Origin: an archaeon
GTDB lineage: Archaea; Thermoproteota; Nitrososphaeria; Nitrososphaerales; Gagatemarchaeaceae
Reading direction: 5' to 3'
Length of the DNA stretch: 64,000 nucleotides
NCBI GenBank assembly: GCA_021819035.1
Contig: JAKASL010000001.1
Span: forward strand, 868,001-932,000
The notes beneath the pieces were generated by a model. It had not been told where the DNA came from. It saw only the letters and a program-made list of their open reading frames with translations, and did not search any database. Below are positions 8,982 to 17,832 of this stretch, in pieces (the first letter of the stretch is position 1; each line of letters opens with the position of its first letter). Position numbers and translations under genes: made by a program.

Positions 8982-9078
8982 CCAGGCCCCCCGGCCCCGC
9001 GTGACATCGGGCTAAGAAAGCTCGACGCGCCAGCGCCCGAACCCATAGGTCAGATGGACAGGGAGCGCCTCGCCGGCT

Positions 9079-10164
9079 ATGGACCAAGCATCACCTGGGG
9101 AAACAACGTCAAGGAAAAGAAAGAAATATCCTGAAACTCGGTCCGAGGCAGTGCCTCGCTTCCGGCGCTCGCTCCACCTTCCGAGGAGACTTCGCGGCTC
9201 CTACCTGCGGCAGCGCATCCTCGTCTCCATCGCCGCATTCTTCGTGGCCTACCTCATCAACTTCATCCTGCCAAGGCTCGAACCGGGGAACATAGTGAAT
9301 GTGATAGCTTCGTCTGACCTCCTCCCGCTCCAGCGGCAGCAGCTGGTGCAGCAGCTCGGGCTGAACCAGCCGCTTTGGAACCAGTTCCTGAAGTACCTCG
9401 TCGACACCTTCGGGAGCTTCCCTCCTAGCTTCGGGGTGTCGTTCGCCCACTACCCTCTAACCGTCTGGACCCTGGTCTCCACAGCCCTCCCCTGGACCCT
9501 CCTGCTTGTCGGGGTCTCCCAGCTCATCGCCTGGCCGCTGGGGGTGCTCTTAGGGGCATGGCTTGCTTGGCACCGCGGCTCCAAGGCAGACAACGCGATG
9601 TTCGCTCTTTCCAACGTGATGTGGGGGGTACCAAGCTACTGGCTCGCCACCATACTGATATTCATCTTCGCGATACAGCTCAAAATCTTCCCTCCTTCTC
9701 TGTCGACCAGCGGGGGGGCGACGACCCTGTCCGCGGGGGCGGTGGTCAACATCCTGGGGCATTCGTTCCTCCCCATACTCACCTTGGTCATTCTCAACAT
9801 GCCGCTGCAAGCGCTGGTTATGCGCAACAACATGGTCAACATCCTGGAAGAGGACTATGTGATGGCAGCGAAGGCCCGCGGGCTTAGACAGAGGACGCTC
9901 ATCCTGGGGCACGCCGCCCGGAACGCCCTCCTCCCTAGCATCACCAACCTCGCGCTGAGCTTCGGCAACATACTCTCCGGGGCGTACCTCGTGGAGATAA
10001 TCTACTCCTATCCTGGGATGGGGTATCTGATAGAACAGTCCGCACTCGTCCGTGACTACCCGGTCCTCGAAGGAGTGTTCTTCGTCTCGGCGATACTTGT
10101 GATCCTGGCGAACCTCCTGGCAGACATCTCGTACCTCTATCTGGACCCTAGGGTGGAGTACTGA
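9079..10164 (+). CDS. Opp/Dpp-type ABC transporter permease 1 (DppB-like)
   Basis: A 361-residue inner-membrane permease of the oligopeptide/dipeptide/nickel ABC family. A basic N-terminal tail of about 45 residues precedes the first helix (RILVSIAAFFVAYLINFI), then a long extracellular loop and five more helices. The EAA cytoplasmic loop is DYVMAAKARGLRQRTLILGH, and the end LVEIIYSYPGMGYL is characteristic of DppB. It is followed after 6 nt by the second permease and then two ATPases in one operon. In archaea such systems often move oligosaccharides or cellobiose rather than peptides. No solute-binding protein gene is next to it. Confidence 0.9.
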   Translation: MDQASPGETTSRKRKKYPETRSEAVPRFRRSLHLPRRLRGSYLRQRILVSIAAFFVAYLINFILPRLEPGNIVNVIASSDLLPLQRQQLVQQLGLNQPLWNQFLKYLVDTFGSFPPSFGVSFAHYPLTVWTLVSTALPWTLLLVGVSQLIAWPLGVLLGAWLAWHRGSKADNAMFALSNVMWGVPSYWLATILIFIFAIQLKIFPPSLSTSGGATTLSAGAVVNILGHSFLPILTLVILNMPLQALVMRNNMVNILEEDYVMAAKARGLRQRTLILGHAARNALLPSITNLALSFGNILSGAYLVEIIYSYPGMGYLIEQSALVRDYPVLEGVFFVSAILVILANLLADISYLYLDPRVEY

Positions 10165-10170
10165 GCAAGG

Positions 10171-11028
10171 ATGGCTGACCTCGCCTCGTTCGCCAGGAAG
10201 CGCCTGGATGACTTCAGAATCATAGTCGGCTCCACGTCCGGGAAGGTCGGGCTTGGGATAACCCTCGCTTTCTTGGTCATGGTCTTCTTCGCCCCCTGGC
10301 TCGCCCCCTATCCGCCTACAGAGAGGTTCCCCCTCGCATACGCTCCGCCGTCCTGGGCCCACCTCCTCGGCACAGACGACATCGGGGAGGACCTGTTCAG
10401 CCAGCTGATCTGGGCTGCGAGGGGGTCGTTCATCATCGGGGTGTTCGCCGGAGCGATCGCCACCGTGATAGGGACGAGCATCGGGCTGATTTCCGGATAC
10501 CGTGGGGGGAGGACAGGCGAAGGGCTGATGAGGTTCACCGACGTGGTCCTCGTCCTCCCCCTCCTCCCGCTCCTCATAGTCATCGCGTCGATCTTCCCGG
10601 CCAACGTGGTTCTGGTCATAGCCGTCATCGGGTTCCTCTCCTGGCCTTCCATGGCGAGGGTCATCCGGTCCCAGGCGCTGACCCTGAAGACGAGACCCTA
10701 CGTGGACGCGAGCAAGCTCAGCGGTATGAACGACTGGGAGATTATGCTCAAGGTCCTGCTCCCCAACATGCTCCCCCTGGTTGTCCTCTACGGGGTGTAC
10801 GCTGCCGTCACCGCTGTAGTGATAGAGGCGGGGCTGGACTACATCGGCCTCGGTTCTGTGACCAACCTGAGCCTGGGCTCGATGCTCTACTTCGCCCTCA
10901 GCAGGAACGCCCTCCTGATAGGGGCCTGGTGGTGGTTCGTCCCCCCCGGACTCCTGATAGCCCTGCTCGGCATCGGGTTCATCCTCCTCGGGCACAGCAT
11001 CGAGCGGGTGGGGAGGGTCCGCTCTTGA
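10171..11028 (+). CDS. Opp/Dpp-type ABC transporter permease 2 (DppC-like)
   Basis: A 285-residue partner permease with six predicted helices. It shows the N-terminal DppC segment (APYPPTERFPLAYAPPSWAH followed by LGTDDIGEDLFSQL) and the EAA-like loop YVDASKLSGMNDWEIMLKV. It would form the membrane channel with the preceding gene. The ATG at 10171 lies 6 nt after the previous stop. Its own stop overlaps the TTG start of the next gene as TTGA (11025-11028), so translation is coupled. Confidence 0.9.
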   Translation: MADLASFARKRLDDFRIIVGSTSGKVGLGITLAFLVMVFFAPWLAPYPPTERFPLAYAPPSWAHLLGTDDIGEDLFSQLIWAARGSFIIGVFAGAIATVIGTSIGLISGYRGGRTGEGLMRFTDVVLVLPLLPLLIVIASIFPANVVLVIAVIGFLSWPSMARVIRSQALTLKTRPYVDASKLSGMNDWEIMLKVLLPNMLPLVVLYGVYAAVTAVVIEAGLDYIGLGSVTNLSLGSMLYFALSRNALLIGAWWWFVPPGLLIALLGIGFILLGHSIERVGRVRS

Positions 11029-12005
11029 GCGCCGCGCGCGCAAGGCCCGCGGGGACCCCGATCGCAGAGATCAGGGACCTCGTGGTGACCTATCCTACCA
11101 GCAGGGGTCCCCTGAAGGCGGTGGACGGGGTGAGCTTGGACCTCACGGAGGGGGAGTTCCTCGGGGTCGTCGGCGAGTCCGGGTGTGGGAAGACGACCAT
11201 GGCCCTTACCCTGCTGAGGATGAGCGACCCCGGGAGGGTGACCGGGGGGGCAGTGAAGGTGGAAGGGACCGACATACTGTCATTGCGCGACGAGGCCCTC
11301 AGAAAGTTCAGGTGGGAGAAGGTCGCAATGATTTTCCAGGCGGCGATGAACGCCTTGGACCCGGTCAAGACGGTCGAGTCCCAGATAGTCGAGACGATAC
11401 TCCAGCACCAGGACGTGACGAAGGAACAGGCCAGGGACAGGGTCAGGAAGCTCCTCGAGGCGGTCAGCATCGACCCAGCGAGGGCGAAGTCGTACCCTCA
11501 CGAGCTCAGCGGGGGGATGCGGCAGAGGGTGGTCATCGCACTGGCCCTCTGCCTCTCCCCCTCGATCCTTGTCGCAGACGAGCCGACCACGGCCCTGGAC
11601 GTGGTGGTCCAGGCCGAGGTGATTAGGACGCTGAAGGAGCTGCAGAGGGGGCTCGGGCTCACCGTGATGCTCATCACCCACGACATCTCGATCATGAACG
11701 AGACGAGCGACCGGCTGGCCATAATGTACGCGGGGAAGATAGTCGAGGTCGGTCCCACCTCCCAGATAATCTCCGACCCGCAGCACCCTTACACCGAGGC
11801 GCTCCTCAACGCCGTCCCTGTGATGGGGAGCGGGAAGGCTGATGTGAGAGGGATACCCGGGAACCCCCCGGACCTCGTCTCCCCGCCCGTCGGGTGCAGG
11901 TTCAGCCCGCGGTGCCCCTATGCCTTCGACAGGTGCAGGGAGGAGGAGCCCCCCCTCGTCTTCGGAGGGAAGGACATGGTGGCGTGCTGGTTGAGGTCGA
12001 AATGA
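11025..12005 (+). CDS. Opp/Dpp-type ABC transporter ATPase 1 (DppD-like)
   Basis: A 326-residue ATP-binding subunit. Walker A is GESGCGKTT, the signature is LSGGMRQR, Walker B is ILVADEPTTALD, and the switch His is in LITHD. The C-terminal oligopeptide-transporter extension carries the Cys pattern CRFSPRCPYAFDRC plus a later C, a motif that can bind an Fe-S cluster in this family. The open frame extends back to 10929, but the TTG at 11025 overlapping the previous stop gives the correct N-terminus just before the AEIRDLVVTYP strand. It ends in an ATGA overlap with the second ATPase. Confidence 0.9.
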   Translation: MSAARARPAGTPIAEIRDLVVTYPTSRGPLKAVDGVSLDLTEGEFLGVVGESGCGKTTMALTLLRMSDPGRVTGGAVKVEGTDILSLRDEALRKFRWEKVAMIFQAAMNALDPVKTVESQIVETILQHQDVTKEQARDRVRKLLEAVSIDPARAKSYPHELSGGMRQRVVIALALCLSPSILVADEPTTALDVVVQAEVIRTLKELQRGLGLTVMLITHDISIMNETSDRLAIMYAGKIVEVGPTSQIISDPQHPYTEALLNAVPVMGSGKADVRGIPGNPPDLVSPPVGCRFSPRCPYAFDRCREEEPPLVFGGKDMVACWLRSK

Positions 12006-13021
12006 GTCAGGAGACGTCGGTGGTGGAGGTGCGGGACCTCAAGGTCCACTTCCAGGTGAAGAACGCGCCGGCCGGGGAGCTGCGGAGCAGGCACGACGTC
12101 GTCAAGGCAGTGGACGGCGTCACCCTGGGGATAAGGCGGGGGGAGGTCATATCGATAGTGGGGGAGAGCGGGAGCGGCAAGACAACCCTCGGCAGGGCGG
12201 TCATAGCCCTCACCCCGCCCACCTCTGGGGAAGTGTTCGTCGAAGGCAGGAAGATAGACTATCGGAAGAGGAGCGTGCTGAAGGACCTCTGGAAGTCTAT
12301 GCAGATGGTCTTCCAGGACCCTTACAGCACCTTCAACCCGCTTTCGACTGTCCTCGACAACCTATCTACCCCACTCAGGAAGTTCAAAATCGCCACCGGC
12401 GAGGGGGACCTGAGGAAGAGGGTCGAGGACGCCCTGAGCGGGGTCGGGCTGCGCCCCGACGAAGTGCTTGACAAATACCCGAACCAGCTAAGCGGGGGGC
12501 AGCGGCAGCGGGTCTCGATCGCTAGGGCCATGGTGGTCGGCCCCGAGGTGCTGATCGCGGATGAGCCCGTCTCGATGATCGACGTCAGCCTCCGGGCAGG
12601 GATCCTGCAGCTGCTGAAAGACCTGAACCTGGCGAAGAAGCTGACCGTCGTCTTCATCACCCACGACCTCGCGGTAGCTCAGTACATCAGTGACAGGATC
12701 GCGGTGATGTACCGCGGTAAGATCGTCGAGATCGGGACCTCCAAGGACGTGGTCACGTCCCCCCTCCACCCGTACACCCAGCTCCTGATCAAGTCGGCGC
12801 CGAGGCTCAGGGGGGAGCAGAGCTGGAACGAGGCCGACTCGAACGTCCTGAAATCTGTGGACCCCTATGCCTTCTCGGGGTGCGCGTTCTACCCGAGGTG
12901 TCCTATCGGGGTAGACAGGTGCGTCACCGCGGAGCCTGCGCTCTTCGAGGTGACCAAGGGACACTTCGTGTCGTGCTTCGTCCGCGGCGACCCTTCGAAG
13001 AGGGACCCCTCTCCGCCGTAG
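12002..13021 (+). CDS. Opp/Dpp-type ABC transporter ATPase 2 (DppF-like)
   Basis: A 339-residue ATPase, partner of the preceding one. It has Walker A GESGSGKTT, the Q-loop in MVFQDPYSTFNP, the signature LSGGQRQR, Walker B VLIADEPVSMID, switch His in FITHD, and the C-terminal CAFYPRCPIGVDRC extension. The ATG at 12002 overlaps the previous stop (ATGA). This closes the four-gene transporter operon; the start of the next gene has its own TATA box at 13068, so transcription probably ends here. Confidence 0.9.
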   Translation: MSQETSVVEVRDLKVHFQVKNAPAGELRSRHDVVKAVDGVTLGIRRGEVISIVGESGSGKTTLGRAVIALTPPTSGEVFVEGRKIDYRKRSVLKDLWKSMQMVFQDPYSTFNPLSTVLDNLSTPLRKFKIATGEGDLRKRVEDALSGVGLRPDEVLDKYPNQLSGGQRQRVSIARAMVVGPEVLIADEPVSMIDVSLRAGILQLLKDLNLAKKLTVVFITHDLAVAQYISDRIAVMYRGKIVEIGTSKDVVTSPLHPYTQLLIKSAPRLRGEQSWNEADSNVLKSVDPYAFSGCAFYPRCPIGVDRCVTAEPALFEVTKGHFVSCFVRGDPSKRDPSPP

Positions 13022-13067
13022 GCCTGCGAGACGCTCCTCCCCGAGGGCTGGCGGAGACGGTCCAAAT

Positions 13068-13075
13068 CTTATAAG
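13068..13075 (+). promoter_or_regulatory. TATA box (cttataag) of the Gfo/Idh/MocA gene
   Basis: A near-perfect archaeal TATA element. A start 26-30 nt downstream would fall at about 13097-13101, where no ATG, GTG or TTG exists in frame; this bears on the odd start of the next gene. Confidence 0.6.
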
Positions 13076-13098
13076 CGGAAGCCAGGCTCGCGGGGACC

Positions 13099-14136
13099 AC
13101 GGCCAAGATCAGACTGGGCCTCGCGGGGTACGGGAGGTTCGGACGGATGCACGCTGAGGCTGTTTCTCGGATCCCCACCGCCGAGCTGACGGCGGTCTGC
13201 GCCGGGAGCGAAAGGAGCCTCCATGAAGCCAGGGAAGAGACGAAAGTCCCGGCGTATCTTGACTACTCCGATTTCCTGAGGCACGGGGGCTTGGACGCGG
13301 TCATCATCGCGACGCCAAACCACACCCACGCCAGGCTCGCCGTCGAGGCGCTCTCTTCCGGCAAGGACGTCTATCTTGAGAAGCCGATTGCAATCACCCT
13401 GGACGACGCCGCTAAGGTCGTCGATTCGCAGCGCCGAGCCCAGAGGGTGGTGCAGATCGGGTTCGAGAACAGGTACTCCAACCTCTGGACGGCCGTCAAG
13501 TCAGTCATCGACAGGGGGGACATCGGCTCGCCTGTCTTCGGGAAGATCGAGTCATGGCGGTTCCCCATGCGCAGCGGCTCCGGAGGGTGGAAATACGACA
13601 GGCAGAGGGTCGGGCACCAGCTCTTCGAGGAGGCGATCCACTACGCCGACCTCTCCAACTGGCTCTTCGGCGAGGGCCACCCCCCGCTCAGGGTCTCGGG
13701 GTTCATCGACTCGAAGGAACCTCTCGCCGCCGGGACGTTCAGGTGCGCCCATTTCGAGGTCGAGTTCGAAGGAGGGAGGAGGTTCCTAGTCGCAGACGTG
13801 CTGGAAGGGTTCGGGTCGGACCTCTCGATCATGATCGCGGGGGACAGGGGGGCGCTGACCGGCGCTGCGCGGGCGGACTCGGACGACTCACCGAAGGTCG
13901 AGAGCTACCTCAAGGTGAGGGAGAAGGGAGACAGGACGGAGCTGCGAGACGTGCATCCGAGCGGGCAGCTGTCTGACCTGACCGCTTCGCTCGCTAGCTT
14001 CGTGGGTGCCGTCCAGGGCCGCAGCCCCCGGGGCGCGACCGTCCAGGACGGGTATGCCGCCCTCGCCGTCTGCGAAGCGGCGCTCAGGTCGGCGGAGAGC
14101 GGCAAGCCCGAGCCAGTCCGACGCCTGCAAGCCTGA
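13099..14136 (+). CDS. Gfo/Idh/MocA-family oxidoreductase, non-standard start
   Basis: A roughly 345-residue NAD(P)-dependent dehydrogenase of sugars or inositol. The Rossmann motif GLAGYGRFGRMHAEAV, the EKP motif (YLEKPIAITLDDAA) and the C-terminal beta-sheet domain with GHQLFEEAIHYADLSNWL are clear. The first ATG in frame is at 13147, but it falls after the glycine-rich loop and would delete the first strand of the Rossmann fold. The frame is open back to 13075 without ATG, GTG or TTG; available codons are ACG (13099), ATC (13108) and CTG (13114). I place the start at 13099 because it lies about 27 nt from the TATA box, but it is a guess. Context suggests sugar or polyol oxidation feeding the catabolic genes to the left. 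Confidence 0.75.
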   Translation, partial: TAKIRLGLAGYGRFGRMHAEAVSRIPTAELTAVCAGSERSLHEAREETKVPAYLDYSDFLRHGGLDAVIIATPNHTHARLAVEALSSGKDVYLEKPIAITLDDAAKVVDSQRRAQRVVQIGFENRYSNLWTAVKSVIDRGDIGSPVFGKIESWRFPMRSGSGGWKYDRQRVGHQLFEEAIHYADLSNWLFGEGHPPLRVSGFIDSKEPLAAGTFRCAHFEVEFEGGRRFLVADVLEGFGSDLSIMIAGDRGALTGAARADSDDSPKVESYLKVREKGDRTELRDVHPSGQLSDLTASLASFVGAVQGRSPRGATVQDGYAALAVCEAALRSAESGKPEPVRRLQA

Positions 14137-14344
14137 AAGGAGGAGCGAAGCGGACTAGGCCTGCTTCTAGCCCCGCCTGCTACGACGGGCCTCCTCGGCG
14201 ACCCTGCAGGCTCTCGGTGGTGACCTCTGACAGGGAGCCTCCAGTTCACGGGCCGAGCCTGCGCCATCAGGCTTCGAGGCGGATTCCTACACGAATAAGT
14301 TCGCCAACAAGGTATTTATCGCGTTACAGAAGGGCGCCTACCCC
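14137..14344. other. Intergenic region holding the metK leader promoter
   Basis: About 200 nt without a convincing gene. A TATA-like ggtatttatc at 14311-14320 lies 29 nt before the ATG at 14345. I see no tRNA or repeat. Confidence 0.5.
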
Positions 14345-14608
14345 ATGCCAGTCGGTGATGCTGTGGCCCGGCGCTCGTCCGTGGGCCCCGGGGTAGTCGG
14401 CATATTTACTCGAGGCCCAGACGGGGAGAAGGACGTCGTGGACGATGGGGGTTCGCGGCCATCCGCGGGGAGGAGCCGCTCCTGCTGTCCCTATATCGAC
14501 GAAGCGGCGGTCGCTCGGACCAGCGCTGTCTCGTCCGAGGGTCTAGGTGGGTCAGGCGATCGGGCGTCGCGGTCGTCAGGGGAAGCCGCAAGGAATCTGC
14601 CGATATGA
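14345..14608 (+). CDS. Possible 87-codon leader ORF upstream of metK
   Basis: An open frame that begins with ATG 29 nt after a TATA-like element and ends in an ATGA overlap with metK, exactly the arrangement used by real operon partners in this window. Against it, the protein (rich in Ser, Arg and Gly, with a CCP motif) matches nothing I know, and its codons (CGG, TCG, GGT) differ from the AGG- and GTC-rich usage of the neighbours. It may be a translated leader, a small protein, or simply the 5' leader RNA of metK. A second TATA-like ctatatcg near 14490 could give metK its own promoter. Confidence 0.3.
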   Translation: MPVGDAVARRSSVGPGVVGIFTRGPDGEKDVVDDGGSRPSAGRSRSCCPYIDEAAVARTSAVSSEGLGGSGDRASRSSGEAARNLPI

Positions 14609-15756
14609 GCCACCATCTGTTCACTTCTGAAAGCGTCGCCGAGGGGCACCCCGACAAGGTCGCCGACCAGATCTCTGACGCCATACTCGACGACGTGCTG
14701 CGCCAGGACAAGAAGGCCCGGGTCGACGCCGAGACCCTGATAATGCAGGGGACCGTCATCGTCACGGGGCAGATAACCACCGCGGCCTACGTCCACGTCA
14801 AGGACGTGGTCCGGGGGGTCCTCAGGGACATAGGCTTCAACAACGCCCGGGACGGCCTCGACTGGGAGACCTGCGGCGTCCTGACCTCGATCGAGGAGCA
14901 GTCCCCGGACATAGCCCTGGGGGTCAACAGGCCCATCGAGGAGATCGGGGCCGGGGACCAGGGGCTGGTGTTCGGCTACGCTTCCAATGAGACTAGCCAG
15001 CTCATGCCCCTCCCCATATCCCTGTCGCACGGGATAGTGAAGGCGCTCGCCGACGCCAGGCACCAGGGGGTCCTCCCTTACCTCAGGCCGGACGGGAAGT
15101 CCCAGGTGACCGTGGAGTACGACGACGGGAGCCCCCGGCGAGTCGACGCCGTGGTGGTGGCGGCCCAGCACAACGAGAGCGTCGGCGAGGCGCAGGTGAA
15201 GAAGGACGTCGTCGAGAAGGTGGTGAAGAAGGTGGTCCCCAAGAACCTCATCGACGGTGACACGAAGTTCATAGTCAACGGGACGGGGCGCTTCGTGATA
15301 GGGGGGACCCTCGCCGACTCGGGGCTGACAGGGAGGAAGATCATAGTGGACACCTACGGGGGGATAGGAGCCCACGGAGGCGGGTGCCTGTCCGGCAAGG
15401 ACCCGACCAAGGTAGACCGCTCCGGGAGCTACATGGCCAGGTACATAGCGAAGAACATAGTCGCCGCGGGGCTGGCCGCCAAGTGCCAGGTGCAGATAGC
15501 CTACGCCATAGGCGTCCCCAGGCCGGTCTCCTTCATGGTGGACACCATGGGGACAGGGAAGGTGGACGACGAGAAGATAACGGAGGCGGCGAGCCTCATC
15601 TTCGACATGCGCCCGGGGATGATCATCAGGGAGCTCGACCTTCTCAGGCCGATCTACAGGAAGACGGCCTGCTACGGCCACTTCGGGAGGGAAGACCCTG
15701 ACTTCACCTGGGAGAGGACCGACAAGGCGGATGTCCTCCGGAAGAGGCTGTCATAG
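14605..15756 (+). CDS. metK: S-adenosylmethionine synthetase, bacterial type
   Basis: A 383-residue methionine adenosyltransferase making SAM from ATP and methionine. It is unmistakably of the bacterial/eukaryotic MetK family: [19 protein letters not shown] at the start, the ATP motif GAGDQG (about 115-120), [17 protein letters not shown] (about 258-274) carrying the P-loop-like lysine, and [12 protein letters not shown]. Length is the normal one. Most archaea instead encode the unrelated-looking archaeal MAT family, so this gene was probably acquired from bacteria. The ATG at 14605 overlaps the stop of the possible leader ORF. No other methionine-cycle gene is adjacent. Confidence 0.95.
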   Translation: MSHHLFTSESVAEGHPDKVADQISDAILDDVLRQDKKARVDAETLIMQGTVIVTGQITTAAYVHVKDVVRGVLRDIGFNNARDGLDWETCGVLTSIEEQSPDIALGVNRPIEEIGAGDQGLVFGYASNETSQLMPLPISLSHGIVKALADARHQGVLPYLRPDGKSQVTVEYDDGSPRRVDAVVVAAQHNESVGEAQVKKDVVEKVVKKVVPKNLIDGDTKFIVNGTGRFVIGGTLADSGLTGRKIIVDTYGGIGAHGGGCLSGKDPTKVDRSGSYMARYIAKNIVAAGLAAKCQVQIAYAIGVPRPVSFMVDTMGTGKVDDEKITEAASLIFDMRPGMIIRELDLLRPIYRKTACYGHFGREDPDFTWERTDKADVLRKRLS

Positions 15757-15901
15757 CGGGGCCCACAGGCGCGCCTTTCACCCAGATATATACTGAGGTA
15801 ATTACAGAGATAAAAACCCTAGTACTGACCCAGGGCTCTCCGCGTCGGGTCGCACCCCCTCCTGCACCACTTAACTAGCACCCAGGCCGCCGCGCCCGCC
15901 G
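15757..15901. promoter_or_regulatory. AT-rich spacer with promoter elements
   Basis: Contains an AT-rich tract (atatatactgaggtaatta region at 15785-15803) just after metK and a TATA-like acttaacta at 15869-15877, 29 nt upstream of the TTG start at 15902. Confidence 0.45.
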
Positions 15902-16354
15902 TTGAGCTCTCCGAGGCCCACAGGGCTCGTCGTCCTCGCCCTGGCCGAGGCAGCAGGGGGGGCGCTCACAGCGGCCCTGGCTGCGAGGGACCTCGGCGTC
16001 GTCTACGCCTATGTCTCCCTGTCTGGGATCAGCCTGCTGCGCTTCCCTGACTTCCTCTCCTACTTCTCGACCCTCGTAGCGGTCGGCCTGGCGGCCGCCG
16101 CGTCCGCCTACGGCCTCTGGACAGGGAGGCGGTGGGGGTGGACCCTGGGCTCCTACCTGGGCGTGGCCTACATGGTCTTCTTCGTGGGCTTCCTATCGTA
16201 CTTCCTCGCCCAGTACGACGACAACTACACCGAGTTCCAGGCGGGGGCGGCCTACCTGGCCGTGTCCGTGGCGGCTGTCTTCTACCTCGACAGGGCCCAC
16301 ATCAAGGCACGCTTCGGCCGGGCCCCCGGCCCCGGGGCGGCGCCGGCGGCTTAG
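15902..16354 (+). CDS. Small integral membrane protein, unknown function
   Basis: A 150-residue protein with about four hydrophobic segments (roughly residues 8-28, 57-80, 86-107 and 118-136) and a Pro/Ala/Gly-rich cytoplasmic-looking tail. Not recognised; it looks like the small uncharacterised membrane proteins common in archaea. It starts at TTG, supported by a TATA-like box 29 nt upstream. It stands alone between metK and the sugar transporter operon, which has its own promoter. Confidence 0.65.
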   Translation: MSSPRPTGLVVLALAEAAGGALTAALAARDLGVVYAYVSLSGISLLRFPDFLSYFSTLVAVGLAAAASAYGLWTGRRWGWTLGSYLGVAYMVFFVGFLSYFLAQYDDNYTEFQAGAAYLAVSVAAVFYLDRAHIKARFGRAPGPGAAPAA

Positions 16355-16374
16355 CGCGACCGTCCGCCTATACC

Positions 16375-16384
16375 GTAATATATC
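16375..16384 (+). promoter_or_regulatory. TATA box (gtaatatatc) of the sugar ABC transporter operon
   Basis: AT-rich element in a GC-rich spacer, about 30 nt before the TTG start at 16411; consistent with a leaderless transcript. Confidence 0.6.
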
Positions 16385-16410
16385 CTGCCGGCGGACGGCC
16401 CTCCGCTCAT

Positions 16411-17826
16411 TTGTATACGAAAAAAAGAGCAATAGGAACCACAGTCATCGCAGCCATCGTCATCATCCTGATCGTGATCGCAGGCATAGGCGTCTACTTC
16501 TACGAGACCTCAGCGCCCTCCACGAAGACGGTGAAGCTCAACGTCATCACCTTCACCGACCCGTCCAACGCCTGGCTGAAGGCGGCGGCGGCGTCCTTCG
16601 ACGCCAGCCACCCGGGCGTCAACATCAGCGTCATCGCCCAGGGGTTCAGCAGCTATACGACGACGGAGCTGACCTCCCTCAAGGCGGCCTCCCCCACCTA
16701 CAACATCGTCACCTACACCTCCACCAGCGCCCTCGGGTTCGAGAACTACGTGGCGAACCTCCAGGGATTGGTCACCCTCAACTCCTCGGACATCCCCGCG
16801 CCTCAGCTGAACTTCGGCGGGTATGCCCAGGCCAACGGGACAAAGGTGCTCATAGGCATCCCCTACGACTCCTCGACCTTCTCCATCTTCTACAACAAGA
16901 CCCTGCTTAGCAACCCGACGCTGAGCGCCGAGTTCCAGAAGGAATACGGCTACAGCCTCAGCCCGCCGTGGTCCAGCTGGCAGGCGGTCCTCAACGTGGA
17001 CAACTTCCTCGTGCACCAGACCCACACGGTCCCCTACGGGATCGTGGTGGACGGCTCTGAGTCCCACGACATCATCGACACCTACCCGGCCATATTCGGG
17101 TACTACTACATGAACGACAAGTCCGTCAGCGGGAACAACCCGCAGGGCGGGCTCCTCAACTACAACATCATGTTCAACGGGTTCGCGGGGAGCAACGGCA
17201 TCCCGGCGCCCTCCTTCAACGGCACGGCAGGGGTCCAGGCACTCCAGATGATGTACAACCTCATGCAGTACGACCCGCAGCCGGCCGGGACAACGGTGAA
17301 CTACGGCACCGTCTTCGCGCCTCTGCAGGCAGGCGAGGCGGCGGGGGCCCTGATGTTCACCGCAGACGCATCGACCCTCCTCTCCTCCAAGAACATCTCG
17401 TCCTCCATCGGCGTCACCACCCTTCCGGGAGGCTATGCCGAGACGGGGACCGACTTCTACGCCATCAACAAGTACTCCGCCAACCAGAACATCGCAGCCG
17501 AGTTCATCCAGTACCTCATCTCGCCAGCCATCAACTCTCAGATCTACAGGTACTCCGGCGAGTTCCCCATCTCCAAGGCGGCCACGGCGATGCTGACGTC
17601 TAACACGACCCTCTCCCAGCCGGTGAGGAGCGTGATACAGGACGTCTTTGACACCGCGTCCGTCGGATGGGCAAACCCGCCTAACCTCGCTATCACATCG
17701 TCCACGCTCATCCCGGCCTTCAACCAGCCGGTGTACGCCTTCCTCACAGGTAGCACCAACAGCACATCAGCAGCTCAGCAGGCACTGAATCAGGCCGCGG
17801 CCGCATGGGCGACCGCCGTAGGCTGA
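16411..17826 (+). CDS. Sugar ABC transporter substrate-binding protein, membrane-anchored
   Basis: A 471-residue family 1 (MalE/UgpB-like) extracellular solute-binding protein. A short basic start (LYTKKRAIG) is followed by one hydrophobic helix (about residues 10-30) that probably anchors it, then a Ser/Thr-rich linker and the binding domain beginning VKLNVITFTDPSNAWLKAAA. Typical elements include GIPYDSSTFSIFYNKTLL and PLQAGEAAGALMF. The many Asn-X-Ser/Thr sites suit N-glycosylated archaeal surface proteins. The open frame reaches back into the previous gene, but the TTG at 16411 is fixed by the TATA box and by the start of the anchor. It heads an operon with an ATPase and a fused permease. 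Confidence 0.87.
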   Translation: MYTKKRAIGTTVIAAIVIILIVIAGIGVYFYETSAPSTKTVKLNVITFTDPSNAWLKAAAASFDASHPGVNISVIAQGFSSYTTTELTSLKAASPTYNIVTYTSTSALGFENYVANLQGLVTLNSSDIPAPQLNFGGYAQANGTKVLIGIPYDSSTFSIFYNKTLLSNPTLSAEFQKEYGYSLSPPWSSWQAVLNVDNFLVHQTHTVPYGIVVDGSESHDIIDTYPAIFGYYYMNDKSVSGNNPQGGLLNYNIMFNGFAGSNGIPAPSFNGTAGVQALQMMYNLMQYDPQPAGTTVNYGTVFAPLQAGEAAGALMFTADASTLLSSKNISSSIGVTTLPGGYAETGTDFYAINKYSANQNIAAEFIQYLISPAINSQIYRYSGEFPISKAATAMLTSNTTLSQPVRSVIQDVFDTASVGWANPPNLAITSSTLIPAFNQPVYAFLTGSTNSTSAAQQALNQAAAAWATAVG

Positions 17827-17832
17827 ATTCCA

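Noticed and set aside
9550-11043. 497-codon minus-strand open frame across the Dpp permeases
   Set aside because: Composition is Arg/Pro/Glu-rich with no fold; the plus strand holds two clear permeases with EAA loops.
14491-15681. 396-codon minus-strand open frame opposite metK
   Set aside because: Antisense shadow of metK; His- and Val-rich without any family pattern.
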